Source of the DNA: Hexactinellida sp. DTS-2022
Lineage: Eukaryota; Porifera; Hexactinellida
Reading direction: 5' to 3'
NCBI GenBank assembly: GCA_028753945.1
Contig: JAPNXP010000001.1
Coordinates: 7,306,501-7,370,500, forward strand
DNA length: 64,000 nucleotides
Within the stretch, counting starts at the first letter, position 1; every line of letters begins with the position of its first letter. A program made the translations under genes and the position numbers. Below the pieces are notes generated by a model that was not told where the DNA came from, did no database searches, and saw only the letters and a program-made list of their open reading frames with translations. Below are positions 32,547 through 44,005 of the stretch, one piece after another.

Positions 32547-35123
32547 CAGGGTTGCCGTGGGAATGGAATTTTCATTCCCATTCCCATCCCATTCCCACAG
32601 AATTTCTGTGGGAATTCCCACAGGATTCCCACATGTGGGAATTCCCATAGGATTTCCCACATGTGGGAATTCCCATAGGCTTCCCACATGTGGGAAATCC
32701 CATAGCATTTACAATTTTACTCAGGATTCCTACGTATGGGAATTCGCCTAGCATTCCCATAGGATTTAGAGCTTGGAAGCTAGTCTTTTCTCTTGTTACC
32801 CACAACAATCGAGTTTTAAATTATGTATTTCTCAGCTTTTCCCAATACTATATTATAGAAATCGACGAAATAGTATAAGTATATAGTATACCCAAGATAA
32901 TAAATATAAAATTGTAATACTATTTACTACAATAGATTTAGGGAACTAAGCGAATACTTTATCTATTGGTCATCATCATGAATCTCTATCTCCGTGCCAT
33001 CAAGTTCTACATCCATACTAGTATCCAAAATGGATATTTCTGGTGAGCTACTACTAGAGCAAATAGAAGTGTAGAGTTCAGTATACTTCAATGCATACTT
33101 TATGTAAACTAGGGCAGTTAACTTTCCTGGATCTAAACGTCTACGCAGTTTGGTTAAAATAAGTCCAGCCTCACTAAATATACGTTCAATAGCTGCAGAA
33201 GATGTAGGAACACTTAACAAAATTATTGCCGCACGCCGTAATAGAATAAAATCAGCACATTTCCAGAATGATTGTAAATCTAGTGTGGGACGACGCTGAA
33301 GTTCAAACCTTTTAAATTCTGCTAACAATAGGACACCCATGTCGCTCTCACTTGTATCTGTAGTAGGAGGGTAATCATTTGAATCAAATAGGGTGTCGAA
33401 TACATCTACAGACTGGGTTTTCCCCAATTTTATTGAATTCATTGGTTTTGATTTGACATCAGGTATTTCGGAAAGACTACTTATTATCTTTCTATCTCAT
33501 TCCTGACTACAGAATCAAAATCGTTAGCTTCTTTCAGCCAGCTTTGCTTAAATGAAGTTATGTTTTTCTCTTGAGAGTTTGCATCCTTTTCCATAGAACC
33601 AATTAAATCTCTAATCTTACATCGAAAATATATACCTGTGAGAAAAGCAGCAGCCTTTGAGAACGCGCTTCCAGAATAAGTCCACAATTTATTCTCCATT
33701 ACTGATCTCAAATGCGCTGCGGTTTTCTTGGAAAGACCAAGAGTGTTGTCGAAACCCATTTCTTTTCTGAACAATTTGAAGTCAAGTGTTAAGTAATTCA
33801 AAAATGATAAATGTGCAGTTGGGCCGTCAACCTCCAATTTATCCAGAAAAAATTTCACATCAGCCATAATCTCAAATGCTGCTTTGCATAAATGCATAGG
33901 AGGCAAATTTTCCAAAATTTCTAGTTCATCACAAAGTTGATAATGAGTATAGTTTTTCACGACAGCATTAAATCTGTAGAAGTATGATCGCCATGATGCG
34001 TAGTTGATTTTTCCGGAATAGAGACGGGTAACCCTTTAGCCAAACCTGGTCTTTTGTTATAAAAAGTTTCGATTGCAGAAATTTGAAGAATAAATTTGTT
34101 TAAATCACTTTGAGGATTTTTATCGAAAACATCAGTGACACAAATCGATAAAGCGTGCTCAACACATCCAACACGTCCAACTAGATTAAATCCTCCTGGA
34201 TTGTAAAATCTCCCATCAAACGCTGCTTTCATTTTGGCTTCATTGTCTGAACAGATTAAAAAAGGATTCGCGAACTTATTTTTGTCGGTAGTCACAGAAT
34301 TACGTACAAATTCGAATGTGTGACAGGCATCTTTCTTCTCGTTCCCCATTGGTTCCAATCGTACAGGAAAGTGGAACCAATTAAAATTATTATCCAACCC
34401 ACACGCCACTAAAGCACCATAGGAGATTAGATATGTGTGACGTGCGGACCAATAATCAATAATTCCTGCCACACCAAAATCAACTCGTTGTACAGCCCTG
34501 TAAAATATCATTTGTAGCTTGATTTGTCAATCTTTCCAACGTTTTACCAAATGATCTGTCAGTTGTGTACGTCCAATAGAGAAATCAAATAAAGAACCTA
34601 TTGAATGGGTTAGACTGGCGGTAAAATTGGCCACATCTGATACTATCCTAGCATGTGCAGAAATAGAAACGGTTGGATTATTTGCTAGCTGGTCAACAAC
34701 AAAGTTTTTCCAATTGTTGGCATTTTTAGAATCAAGGCATTTTCGTTTGGAGGATGGTTCGTGAGACTGCAATAATCGTTTTACATCCAGGGAATTCCCA
34801 TTATCCGACTTGGGGCAGGAAGCAACATGATTCTTCATAGCCTTCAGTCCACTCTGATTAATCCAATTTGCCTTCTTCGAATCATATTTATACCAAATTT
34901 GCATCGAGTTGCAATCTTCACAAATAAGGTAGGGTACAATCTTCCCATCAATTTCGATTGCACGAAACACTATGCTTTATTGTAATATGATGATCTATAT
35001 GAATGTGTGAAAATTCTATTGATAATCCTATGGGAATTCCCATAGGTTTCCCACAGGATTCCCACATGTGGGAATTCCCATAGGCTAAAAAAAATTCCCA
35101 TTCCCATACCCACGGCAACCCTG
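32547..35123 (-). mobile_element. hAT transposon, transposase-bearing member of the CAGGGTTGCC family
   Basis: The ends cagggttgccgtggg and cccacggcaaccctg match the MITEs at 24643, 27193, 43294 and 52201. Flanks contain tagataaa on the left (separated from the end by ttt) and tagataat on the right, an 8-bp duplication with slight boundary decay. Subterminal ttcccacatgtgggaatt arrays occur at both ends. The gene inside is on the minus strand. It lies within MULE-OTU copy B. Confidence 0.85.
32963..34970 (-). pseudogene. hAT transposase with BED-type zinc finger
   Basis: Segments in order: a BED-like finger (LICEDCNSMQIWYKYD, later NHVASC) in 34970-34527; a probable 57-bp intron from gtaaaacg to ttttacag at about 34558-34502; VDFGVAGIIDYWSARHTYLI and CSDNEAKMKAAFDGRFYNPG in 34511-33957; a helical region in 33960-33484; and the C-terminal dimerisation region LSVPTSSAAIERIFSEAGLI in 33442-32963 with the catalytic Glu. 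Two frame changes, near 33965 and 33460, break it. No ATG was fixed for the start; an upstream exon is possible. Confidence 0.75.
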
Positions 35124-36503
35124 TAGATAATAGTATAATGACTAACGATTTTCTTTATATAGATGAAAATGAAAACAGACATAGGGATATATCAGATTTG
35201 ATGGTAAAAGCTCTGATCAAATTAGATTACAGTTTGTCTGAAATTGATGATAACTTAAAAGTCAATAATTGGCGCAACCCTAGCTCAATCTGGGGTGAGT
35301 TATCAAAGTTAATCTTGAAGAAACATTATCAAGTACAGAGGTAAGATTAGACTTTGTGGTACAATAACAGATGCAATGTTCAAATTCGATTTAGAACGGC
35401 TGTATTGGAAGACAAAACTTCATTAACTAATGTAAACACACAAAACAGCAATCTCAACTCTAAAATTCCCACAACTCTGAAGGAAACAGGTTATTCGGAT
35501 GTGAATGAAAATATAGATTCCAAATCTGCTTCCTTTTCTAATATTTCTTCTCAGATAGTTCCATTGAAAACATTTCATGAATCGACCACATGGATCCTTA
35601 AAGATAATCCATGTGAAATTGAGTGCAGTGCTTCAAAGATTCATTTAAACTATCAAGAATGGAGCCAAATAGAGCCACAATTTGCATATGGAAAGTTGCA
35701 ACCCGAATGGACTAATATTTTTACTGTTGCTGTTTAAATACCACCGAATTAACGTAAATACGAAAGTCTAAAATGTCACTTTCTAATTGCTGAAGCAAAT
35801 TGCAAATTCACAAACTGCATTACACTAAAATTTTTGGATTGATAGAGCACCAGAAAATTGGGTGGATAGTGTGAAAGTAAACTTCCTAGTAAACGGTTCA
35901 ATATCTTCTCAACATTTCGATAATAGAACGTCACATAGTCGATAGTCGTCACATTACTGGTGCAAAAAGGAAGTAACTGACTCTGAACATATCCTCATCC
36001 TCTCCCATTAATTATCACTATGACCAATTCAAAAGTTCTTAAATTTTGTCTAGCGAAAAGCATGGTAATTTCAACAACATACACTCACAAAGTGTTCTAC
36101 GAAAGATAAAATCACAGGAATTATCTAGACAACGATTGAATAGCGATTTGTGGCTTGATTGATATTGTTAGCACAAAGAAAACCTATGATATTTCCATAA
36201 AAGGAAATATTTTAAATGGTTATATCCAAAGCTTATCCAGAGAACCAATTGTAATTCACCTCTATAGTGAAGAGCAAATACTTCTGTTGAATCAATTCCA
36301 ATCAAAGAGAATTTTTCTACACCTAGACGCGACTGGCTCAGTTGTTCGCAAATTAGACAAAGGTCAAAAACTTTTTCTCTATTATGCTTTAACTATCAGA
36401 CATCCTGAAGCAAAAATATGTCCAATACCCCTTGCTGAAATGTTGAGTAGTGATCACACAAATGTTGAGATTACACATTTCTTAAATAGATGGCAGTATC
36501 CTG

Positions 36504-36792
36504 CAGAGATGGAACCGGTCGGAATTTTCATGACCCGATCCGACCGGTGCAGTTGGAAATTTGACCCGACCCGACCGGCCGGTCGACCGGTCAATCATTG
36601 CTAGCACTAATTTATAAATAATAGAAAACAAATTATGATATTATGATATCGAATAGATCATATAGAGATCTCGACCGGCCGGTCAGGGTTCGACCGGCCG
36701 GTCAAGGTTCCGACCGGTACCCGACCCGACCCGACCCGACCCGACCCGACCGATCGACCGGTGCCGGTCAGACCCGACCGGTTCCGTCTCTG
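36504..36792. mobile_element. hAT-type MITE, CAGAGAYGGAACCGG family
   Basis: The ends cagagatggaaccggtcgg and ccgaccggttccgtctctg have flanking gtatcctg / gtattctg (7 of 8 match). It interrupts the MULE-OTU copy B gene between the two catalytic Asp segments. Confidence 0.85.
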
Positions 36793-38548
36793 GTATTCTG
36801 TGAAAAATTACTTAATAGGGAATTTACTCCAGCACATATAGAGGTGGATTTTAGTTGGGCGATGTTGCATAGTGCCTGTCAAAGTTTTAATCACGAAAAT
36901 TTGGAAAATTACCTCAAATCTTGTTGGCAAATTACTAACACCTCGTTGCAAACCTCGGAATCAAAAATACTACCTAAAATAGTTATTCATATTTGCACAG
37001 CACATATAATGCATCGCTTTAGTTACAAGCTCGATCGAACAATGAGGGTACAAAAAAATACGAAGAAGATTTTACTTTTTGCAATGGCTAGATTAGTTAA
37101 TTCTACTACATTATAAGAATTAAGACACCTGTTTGTTACCTTATCAATTTCCTGTATTGCTAAAATGCTATATCCAGAAGTTCAAAAATATATTGGTGAT
37201 TTAGAAAAGGCTTTAAATGGTGAAGCTGAACGAGAATATCTTGCTATTGATTACCTTGAAGATTTAAATGAAGAACTTCCCAATGATCTAGGATTCTAGG
37301 TGATAGCTTGACATACAAAAGGAAATCTCCTTTTGGAAAATATTTCGAAAGAGAATTATCTAATTGTCAGGATTTCATAGATAAGATGGAGGAAACTTAT
37401 TCAGGGAGACACGATTTCGAAGAAAACTCCCGTTATTTTCTTCCTAAATTACCAATCTTTTTATCCACCCACTATATGCCTATCTGCCCCCTCTGGACAG
37501 GTTTGATACTCTGCCGCCTATCAACATCAGAACAAAATCTTATGAGTAAATATTCAAATGCAATCATCGAAAATTGAATGAGAATTCTGAAAAAAATATT
37601 TTAGGTAACGAAATTAAAATGACACCAGCAGATTTCATAAGGAAAGTTCACGAAGGGATTCAAGGTAGATTAAAATCATTCGAGTTCGCGTTTTATCCAA
37701 TAAGTTCAAAAATAATAAGACGAGTGAAAAATGACCTCACAGATAACAGTCAGATTGAAGAAGTTTGGGATAAGCGAAAGAGAAAGAAAAAGAGTTACTT
37801 TGATAGCTATAACATATCAAACAAAATTACAAAGAATATTGGAAAAGACGTAAAAACGAATTTTCTCCAATTAAAAATACATCGAGAAATACCAAAACTT
37901 CAACAAATCAATTGATTTCTAAATCGCATTCACGTATATGTTCAAAAAAATTAGCGAAAACATTGAACTTTTAAGTGATGTCAGTGATGATGAGCCTGTA
38001 GTGATCAATAATGAAATCAAAGTTTATCCTCTAGGCGAATTCTGTCCGATAGATTCTAAATGGCAAAAAGAAAAATGTAAAGTATTGAACTTAACATTTA
38101 TATCCGGAATTCTTTTTGAGAATCAGTCCTCAATAAAGAATCTTGACATCCGCTGTCTTGCACCTTGGAAAGAGAAAGGATAGCTCCCGATGGAAACTGT
38201 TTGTTTGGTTCCTTGTCATATATTCTCACAGGTAATGATCGCTCCCACAAAGAAATCAGAATATTATTACTAGAACATATGAAGGGTCTTTATCGAGACA
38301 TCTGTACAAGATACTGCAATTCACATTACGATCTACTACCAGAAAACCGCTGTCATTCTGTAGATAACTATATAAGTAACAGTATAATGGAATCTAATGG
38401 TAGCTGGGGTACTGACATGGAAATTTTACTAGCAGCCCAAATCTTAAAGACGGACATATTCGTTTACAGAGACAATTTACAAAGCTGGAACAAGTTTTCT
38501 GGATATGGGTTTGTTGATGAACATAATGCATATGATCTAACTGAAAAA

Positions 38549-39145
38549 ATCCAAAATTGCAGCTGTGCCGACGTATTTCCCTTTGCTGGCACTATCTATT
38601 GGTGGCTACCGGTTGGGTAATTGATAGTGCCTCCAAGGAAATACTGTCGGCACAGCTGACATTTTGGATTTTTTTAATTTATACTTCGCTAGAATTAATT
38701 TGTACTTCTCGACCAATTTATACTTCGCTAGAATTAATAATTTATACTTCACTAGAATTAATAATTTATACTTCGCTAGAATTAATTTGTACTTCTCGAC
38801 CAATTAAATTACAGCCTCGGTTAGGCATTTTATATGCACACTAACAATTGATAGAAAATCCTTTTATACTAATTGGATGCTAGCTGCTAATCCATACTGG
38901 GACAACCCTCGAATTTAATTGGCTAAGCCATAATTGGATTAAATAGGTGTTAAAATTATTTGATCATAAATCGTAACCCCAGGTGCAAATTAGAAGGGCA
39001 CTCCGCACCTACATGCCAAGTTTCAGCTCTCTATTTATAAAGGTGTGGCCAGGGCACCGTCTACGGAGAAAATAAAAATAAAAATTAAAGGCAGTTATTT
39101 CAATACTGGGCCACTATACTAAAGTATAGTCGGAACAGTAAAAAG
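38549..39145. mobile_element. U-family element inserted in MULE-OTU copy B
   Basis: It begins with the aaaatccaaaattgcagctg palindrome and ends with actatactaaagtatagtcg followed by gaacagtaaaaa, the two landmarks of repeat U. Inside are four attaatttatacttcgctag units (38670-38800) and a block (tgccaagtttcagctctcta) shared with Helentron-like elements. It separates the OTU domain from its catalytic His segment. Confidence 0.65.
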
Positions 39146-39931
39146 AATACACATGAGATTGTGTTGGGATCATTATCAGCCTATAGTTAAAGTTGATAGA
39201 GTAGAAAACTGCAAGATTTACAAAGATTCTCTAAATATTTTAGATTGTGACGCTAGAAAGATAACAAAACAGAAGATAGTGAGATGATTATCTACATCAA
39301 TTAGAAAGTTAAATAGAATTTAGTACACGTAGTAGTTTAGAAATTGAAACCGATATTATAAATTAAATCTAGAATGTCAGCTATAATTTTATTGTGGGAA
39401 ATTTAGAGAAATACTTACAATGTAATTGTGGCAAATCTAGGTGTGATATGGGTTAGCTTTTGGAAATAGCAAAAGCCCCAACCTAGATTAAGGTCCTCAA
39501 GAAATGTCATATTAATTGAATGAAAATTGACTGATTCTTTAAGTGTTAAGTTGTGCTCATATTTCGCTGCTGGAAAAGCTGCTAACTTCACACTCGTATT
39601 AATTTCTCAGATCATTCAAATAAATAACAAATCGTCAAATAAATTCAAAAAACAACATAAAATAATTTGAATCAATTTTCAAGTCATTTCCAAATATCTA
39701 AGTCATTTTTCAAATAAACAAAGTATTGAGAAAACAACATCAACAAATAATACAAATTGAATACCAAGTGGCTGGCGAAACTCACATACCCAGATAGTTA
39801 CTGAAATGTCCTTTACTAGTATTATTTAAATTAGTAAAATGTATATGATGGGGAAAGCAGGGGGGCTGAGCCCCCCTATTTCAAAAGTAGGGGGCTATAG
39901 CCCCCTAGCCCCCCTGCTTCCGCCGCCCTTG

Positions 39932-40320
39932 CCCCCGGACCAGTGGCCCTAGGGCCAGCTGTCCTCCCTCAGGGTTAGATGTCCCCCAATTGGACTACTT
40001 TAAATGTAGAATATGAAACTATAGTGATGTGCATTGTGAAATTTATTGTTCTGGGACCCTAGTGTGAGTTTTCTGAGGGAAGACATCTGACCCTAGGGCC
40101 ATAGGTCCGACCGTCCGGGGGGACATCTGACCCTAGGGTGAGGAGTCCGAGGGGGGGGGACATCTACCCTGAGGGGGGACAGCTGACACTAGGGCTACAG
40201 GTCCGGGGGGACATTGTTCGGGGGGGACCGCTGGCACTATGACACCGGGTTAATATTTGGTCCGACCGGACCAAATATAACTGAAATATTTGTTCCGGCC
40301 GGACCAAATATTTCGTGACA
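39932..40320. repeat. Right half of a Ginger-like palindromic element
   Basis: Contains ggggggacatctgacccta units, then accgctggcactatgacacc, the inverse of the left half at about 30870-30890. It closes with ccggaccaaatatttcgtga and the terminus cgtgaca used by the Ginger1 element at 54562. The left outer end near 30.4-30.8 kb is degraded. Confidence 0.65.
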
Positions 40321-40555
40321 TCCCCATTAATTAAGGACTCTCAAGCAAAAAGAGTATCAAGACTATATACTGAAACTGTTCCTGATCATGATTCAGATTT
40401 TAAGGAAGTGATGTAATGCAGCGATCTTATTGTTATTAGTAGGTAACCACAATAAATGAACTAGTTATTTAGTTGAGTAGATTGGTGATTCACAGCTTGA
40501 ATTTTTATTATTTTTTAAATTATTTTTTTCTGTGATCGTCTGTGATCGTTTTTAC
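40321..40555. other. Short unique stretch with a possible coding tail
   Basis: Directly after the Ginger-like terminus, one plus-strand frame reads KDSQAKRVSRLYTETVPDHD, then SDFKEVM and a stop. It could be a last exon of something, but no domain, splice acceptor or partner exon is evident. Confidence 0.2.
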
Positions 40556-43293
40556 TGTGCCGACTATACTATAGTATAGTGGCCCAGTATTGGTCTTAGT
40601 GCTTTGGTTTGTTTTTACTGTGCCGACTATACTATAGTATAGTGGCCCAGTATTGGTCTTAGTGCCTTGGATGTTTTTTTTTTTTTTTTTTTCTCCGTGT
40701 CGCCTCCCCAGGCTAAACCATAAGTGCTAGAGCTCTGAGATTTTCAGAATAGGTGTCTGGTTGTTGATTAATGTGCACTTCGTGGCCTGATTTTTAAATT
40801 TCGACTTGTGAAAATTTTTAACGGGACTTTTAGCTTTTTTTGTCCCACAAGAAAATAAATGCAATAACAAGAAAATTTTTAGAATCATTAGTATTAGAAA
40901 AGTATTTTGCAACTGATAGCTCTTCACGATCTTTTTAATCCGTCCTCATTTTCCTGAGAATTAGGCTCAAAGTTGCCACAATTGACCCTTAACTTTCTAA
41001 AATCGTAAATTCATTAATATTCAATTATGCAATTATTTCGTGGTTTCGATGAATAACTACTATTTAATATTTATGAATAATTCAATTAGATTCAGTGTTA
41101 TTTCGATTCAAGTTATTGTTGATATTATAATCACAATAAAGAATTCTAGTATATATGAATAATTAATTTACATTCAATAGCTATTACTATACAAATCAAC
41201 TTCTGATATCATAGATAGTTACAATAAAGTATTATATTGTAAATGAATAATTCAATTTGATTCAATAGCTGCTACTATATAAATCGATTTCTAATACATA
41301 GTTGTATTGAAGTTTTCTCCTATTTGAAAATTCAATTCCACTCAACAGTTATTCAATTTCAGAACGATTTCTGATATTCAAACAATGGATTAATGAGATG
41401 GAATATATATTTGTATAAATATTTGTCTATGTGTGTGCTTGGTGCCCGAAATGTATTAGAGTGTAAGGGGGTATAAAGCATTTATAGTGGAAATATAAAC
41501 TTAATCCCATATGTCATTCAAAGTAAGCGAGTATGCTGATTTCAATTTTAAAGCGATGACTGATATACAAACAATGGATTAATGAAATGGAATATCTATT
41601 AAATGACTATTCGTCTGTGTGCGTGTTTGGTGTCCGAATTGTATTAGAGTGATAGGGGGGGTTATAAACGCATTTATAATGGGAATATAAACTCAATCCC
41701 TTTTGTCATTCTAAGTAAACAAGTATGCTGATTTCCAATTCTTAACAGTATATTAATATTCAATGGATTAAAGCAAATTAAATTAAATTGGGAATTTGTT
41801 ACTTATTAACTCAACTCACAGTGGATAACATTGCTAAAATAATTAACTATTTATATCATTTATTTCTATACATAATGAATGAATGGCATTAAACGCAAAA
41901 TGGTTTAAGATAAAAACAAAATTCCAATTTATCAATCAATCCTTTGTCCCGTAATAACAGGTGCCCGAATTGTATTAGAGTGTTAGGGGGGTCGAAAACG
42001 CATTTATAATGGAAATATAAACTTAAACTCAAGATGGTTTAAGATAGAAAGAAGCATGAAAATTTATCAAACGTTCCTTTGTCCTGTAACAAATTGATAA
42101 ATGGGTGTAAACACCATGTGACGTTCATGACATGGCGAAAAAAATCCAAAATTGCAGCCTGTGTCAACAGCATGTTCCATTGGAGGCACTATCAATAGAC
42201 CACCACCAAAATATAGTGCCACCAAAGGAACATGCGTCGGCACAGCTGCAATTTTGGATTTTTACTGTGCCGACTATACTATAGTATAGTGGCCCAGTAT
42301 TGGTCTTAGTGCCTTGGATGTTTTTTTTTTTTTTTTTTTCTCCGTGTCGCCTCCCCAGGCTAAACCATAAGTGCTAGAGCTCTGAGATTTTCAGAATAGG
42401 TGTCTGGTTGTTGATTAATGTGCACTTCGTGGCCTGATTTTTCAATTTCGACTTGAGAAAATTTTTAACGGGACTTTTAGCTTTTTTTGTCCCACAAGAA
42501 AATAAATGCAATAACAAGAAATTTTTTAGAATCATTAGTATCAGAAAAGTATTTTGCAACTGATAGCTCTTCACGATCTTTTTAATCCGTCCTCATTTTC
42601 CTGAGAATTAGGCTCAAAGTTGCCACAATTCACCCTTAACTTTCTAAAATCGTAAATTCATTAATATTCAATTATGCAATTATTTCGTGGTTTCAATGAA
42701 TAACTATATTTATGAATAATTCAATTAGATTCAGTGTTATTTCGATTCAAGTTATTGTTGATATTATAATCACAATAAAGAATTCTAGTATATATGAATA
42801 ATTAATTTACATTCAATAGCTATTACTATACAAATCAATTTCTGATATCATAGTTACAATAAGTATTATGTTGCAAATGAATAATTCAATTTGATTCAAT
42901 AGCTGCTACTATATAAATCGATTTCTAATACATAGTTGTATTAAAGTTTTCTCCTATATGAAAATTCAATTTAACTCAACAGTTATTCAATTTCAGAACG
43001 ATTTCTGATATTCAAACAATGGATTAATGAGATGGGATTTCTATTTGTTTAAATATTTGTCTATGTGTGTGCTTGGTGCCCGAAATGTATTAGAGTGTAA
43101 GGGGGGGTTTATAACGCATTTATAATGGGAATATAAACTTAATCCCTTTTGTCATTCTAAGTGAACAAGTATGCTGATTTCAATTTCAAAACGATAACTG
43201 ATATATAAACAATGGATTATTGAGATGGAATTCTAGTTTATGACTATTCGTTTGTGTGCTTGTTTGGTGCCCGAATTGTATTAGAGTGATAGG

Positions 43294-43606
43294 CAGGGTT
43301 GCCGTGGGTATGGGAATTCCCATGGGGATCCCCATACCCATGGGAATGGGAAAGGGAATCAGATTTTCCCCTGTGGGAATCCCCATAGGAATCCCCATGG
43401 GATATTCGAATATGGTTTCATTAGGTCATCCTTAATTAATATAGGCTTTACTATTGATACGAATCTGCTTTAGTAATTAAATTCGTTTTTATGTATATAT
43501 TATACTCCCCTATTCAGTTTGAATAACCCATGAGGATTCCTTATGGGGATTCCCACAGGATTCCTATGGGAATGGGAACGGAAATTTTATCTCCAAGGCA
43601 ACCGTG
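43294..43606. mobile_element. hAT MITE, CAGGGTTGCCGTGGG family
   Basis: Ends cagggttgccgtgggtatgg and ccaaggcaaccgtg (right end decayed), with perfect 8-bp duplications gtgatagg (43286-43293, 43607-43614). Interior ggggatccccataccca motifs. It sits in the second U unit; the empty site is present in neighbouring units. Confidence 0.9.
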
Positions 43607-43738
43607 GTGATAGGGGGGTCTTCTAATGGAAATATAAACTTAAACTCAAGATGGTTTAAGATAGAAAGAAGCATGAAATTTATCAAACGTTCCTTTGTCC
43701 CGTAACAAATTGATAAATGGGTGTAAACACCATGTGAC

Positions 43739-44005
43739 CAGGGGCGGATCCAGGGGGCCTGGGCCCACCCTTCAAAAATGAAATTGACTGAAATTTAGCT
43801 GAAAATGACAAAATAATTAAGAAACTTCAGCCTCAAGTTTGAATTATGGCTCATTATAAAGAAATTAGCGTTTAAAATGACTTCTGAGTGTATATAACCC
43901 AAAGAAAATCTGGGGGGTTACCCCCCATACCCCCTTATAAGTTGCTCAGTACGCTCGCATTATTTCTTGAGCCCCCCCTTTTCAACATGTCTGGATCTGC
44001 CACTG
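43739..44005. mobile_element. Small insertion with caggggcggatcc end
   Basis: The ends caggggcggatccagg and ctggatctgccactg interrupt the U-unit sequence caccatgtgacgttca, whose intact form is at 42113. gtgac is found on both sides. It contains ggggggttacccccc. Superfamily uncertain, hAT likely. Confidence 0.65.

Larger units (their letters stand above)
35138..39286 (+). pseudogene. MULE-OTU transposase, copy B
   Basis: Colinear with copy A. KVNNWRNPSSIWGELSKL lies at 35138-35344. The first Asp is in LHLDATGSVV and LAEMLSSDHTN follows (36155-36503), then a MITE, then the second Asp in IEVDFSWAML (36793-37116). Next come LSTHYMPICPLWTG and SNAIIEN, where a TGA replaces the Trp after the catalytic Glu-Asn (near 37575). 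FIRKVHEGIQGR follows, and an OTU domain with APDGNCLFGSL and WGTDMEILLAA (38165-38548). After the U-family insertion the catalytic His segment, WDHYQPIVKV, ends at 39286. Region 35740-36150 is coding-like but shifted. It has more lesions than copy A. Confidence 0.75.
31328..39597 (+). mobile_element. MULE-OTU transposon, copy B
   Basis: Perfect 9-bp duplications attaatttc (31319-31327, 39598-39606) flank ends related to those of copy A (actagtgtgaacactgtgaag on the left, ctaacttcacactcgt on the right). TIR tandem units occupy 31340-31640 and 39410-39597. Its gene runs on the plus strand. Four later insertions are visible: a Helentron-like piece (32230-32455), a hAT (32547-35123), a MITE (36504-36792) and a U-family element (38549-39145). 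Confidence 0.85.
31011..39931. mobile_element. hAT element carrying MULE-OTU copy B
   Basis: The ends cagtggcggcagaagc and gcttccgccgcccttg are bracketed by perfect 8-bp duplications cccccgga (31003-31010, 39932-39939). Subterminal ggggggct and agccccct blocks lie near 31040 and 39860-39915. Without its nested MULE it would be about 0.64 kb and non-coding. Confidence 0.85.
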
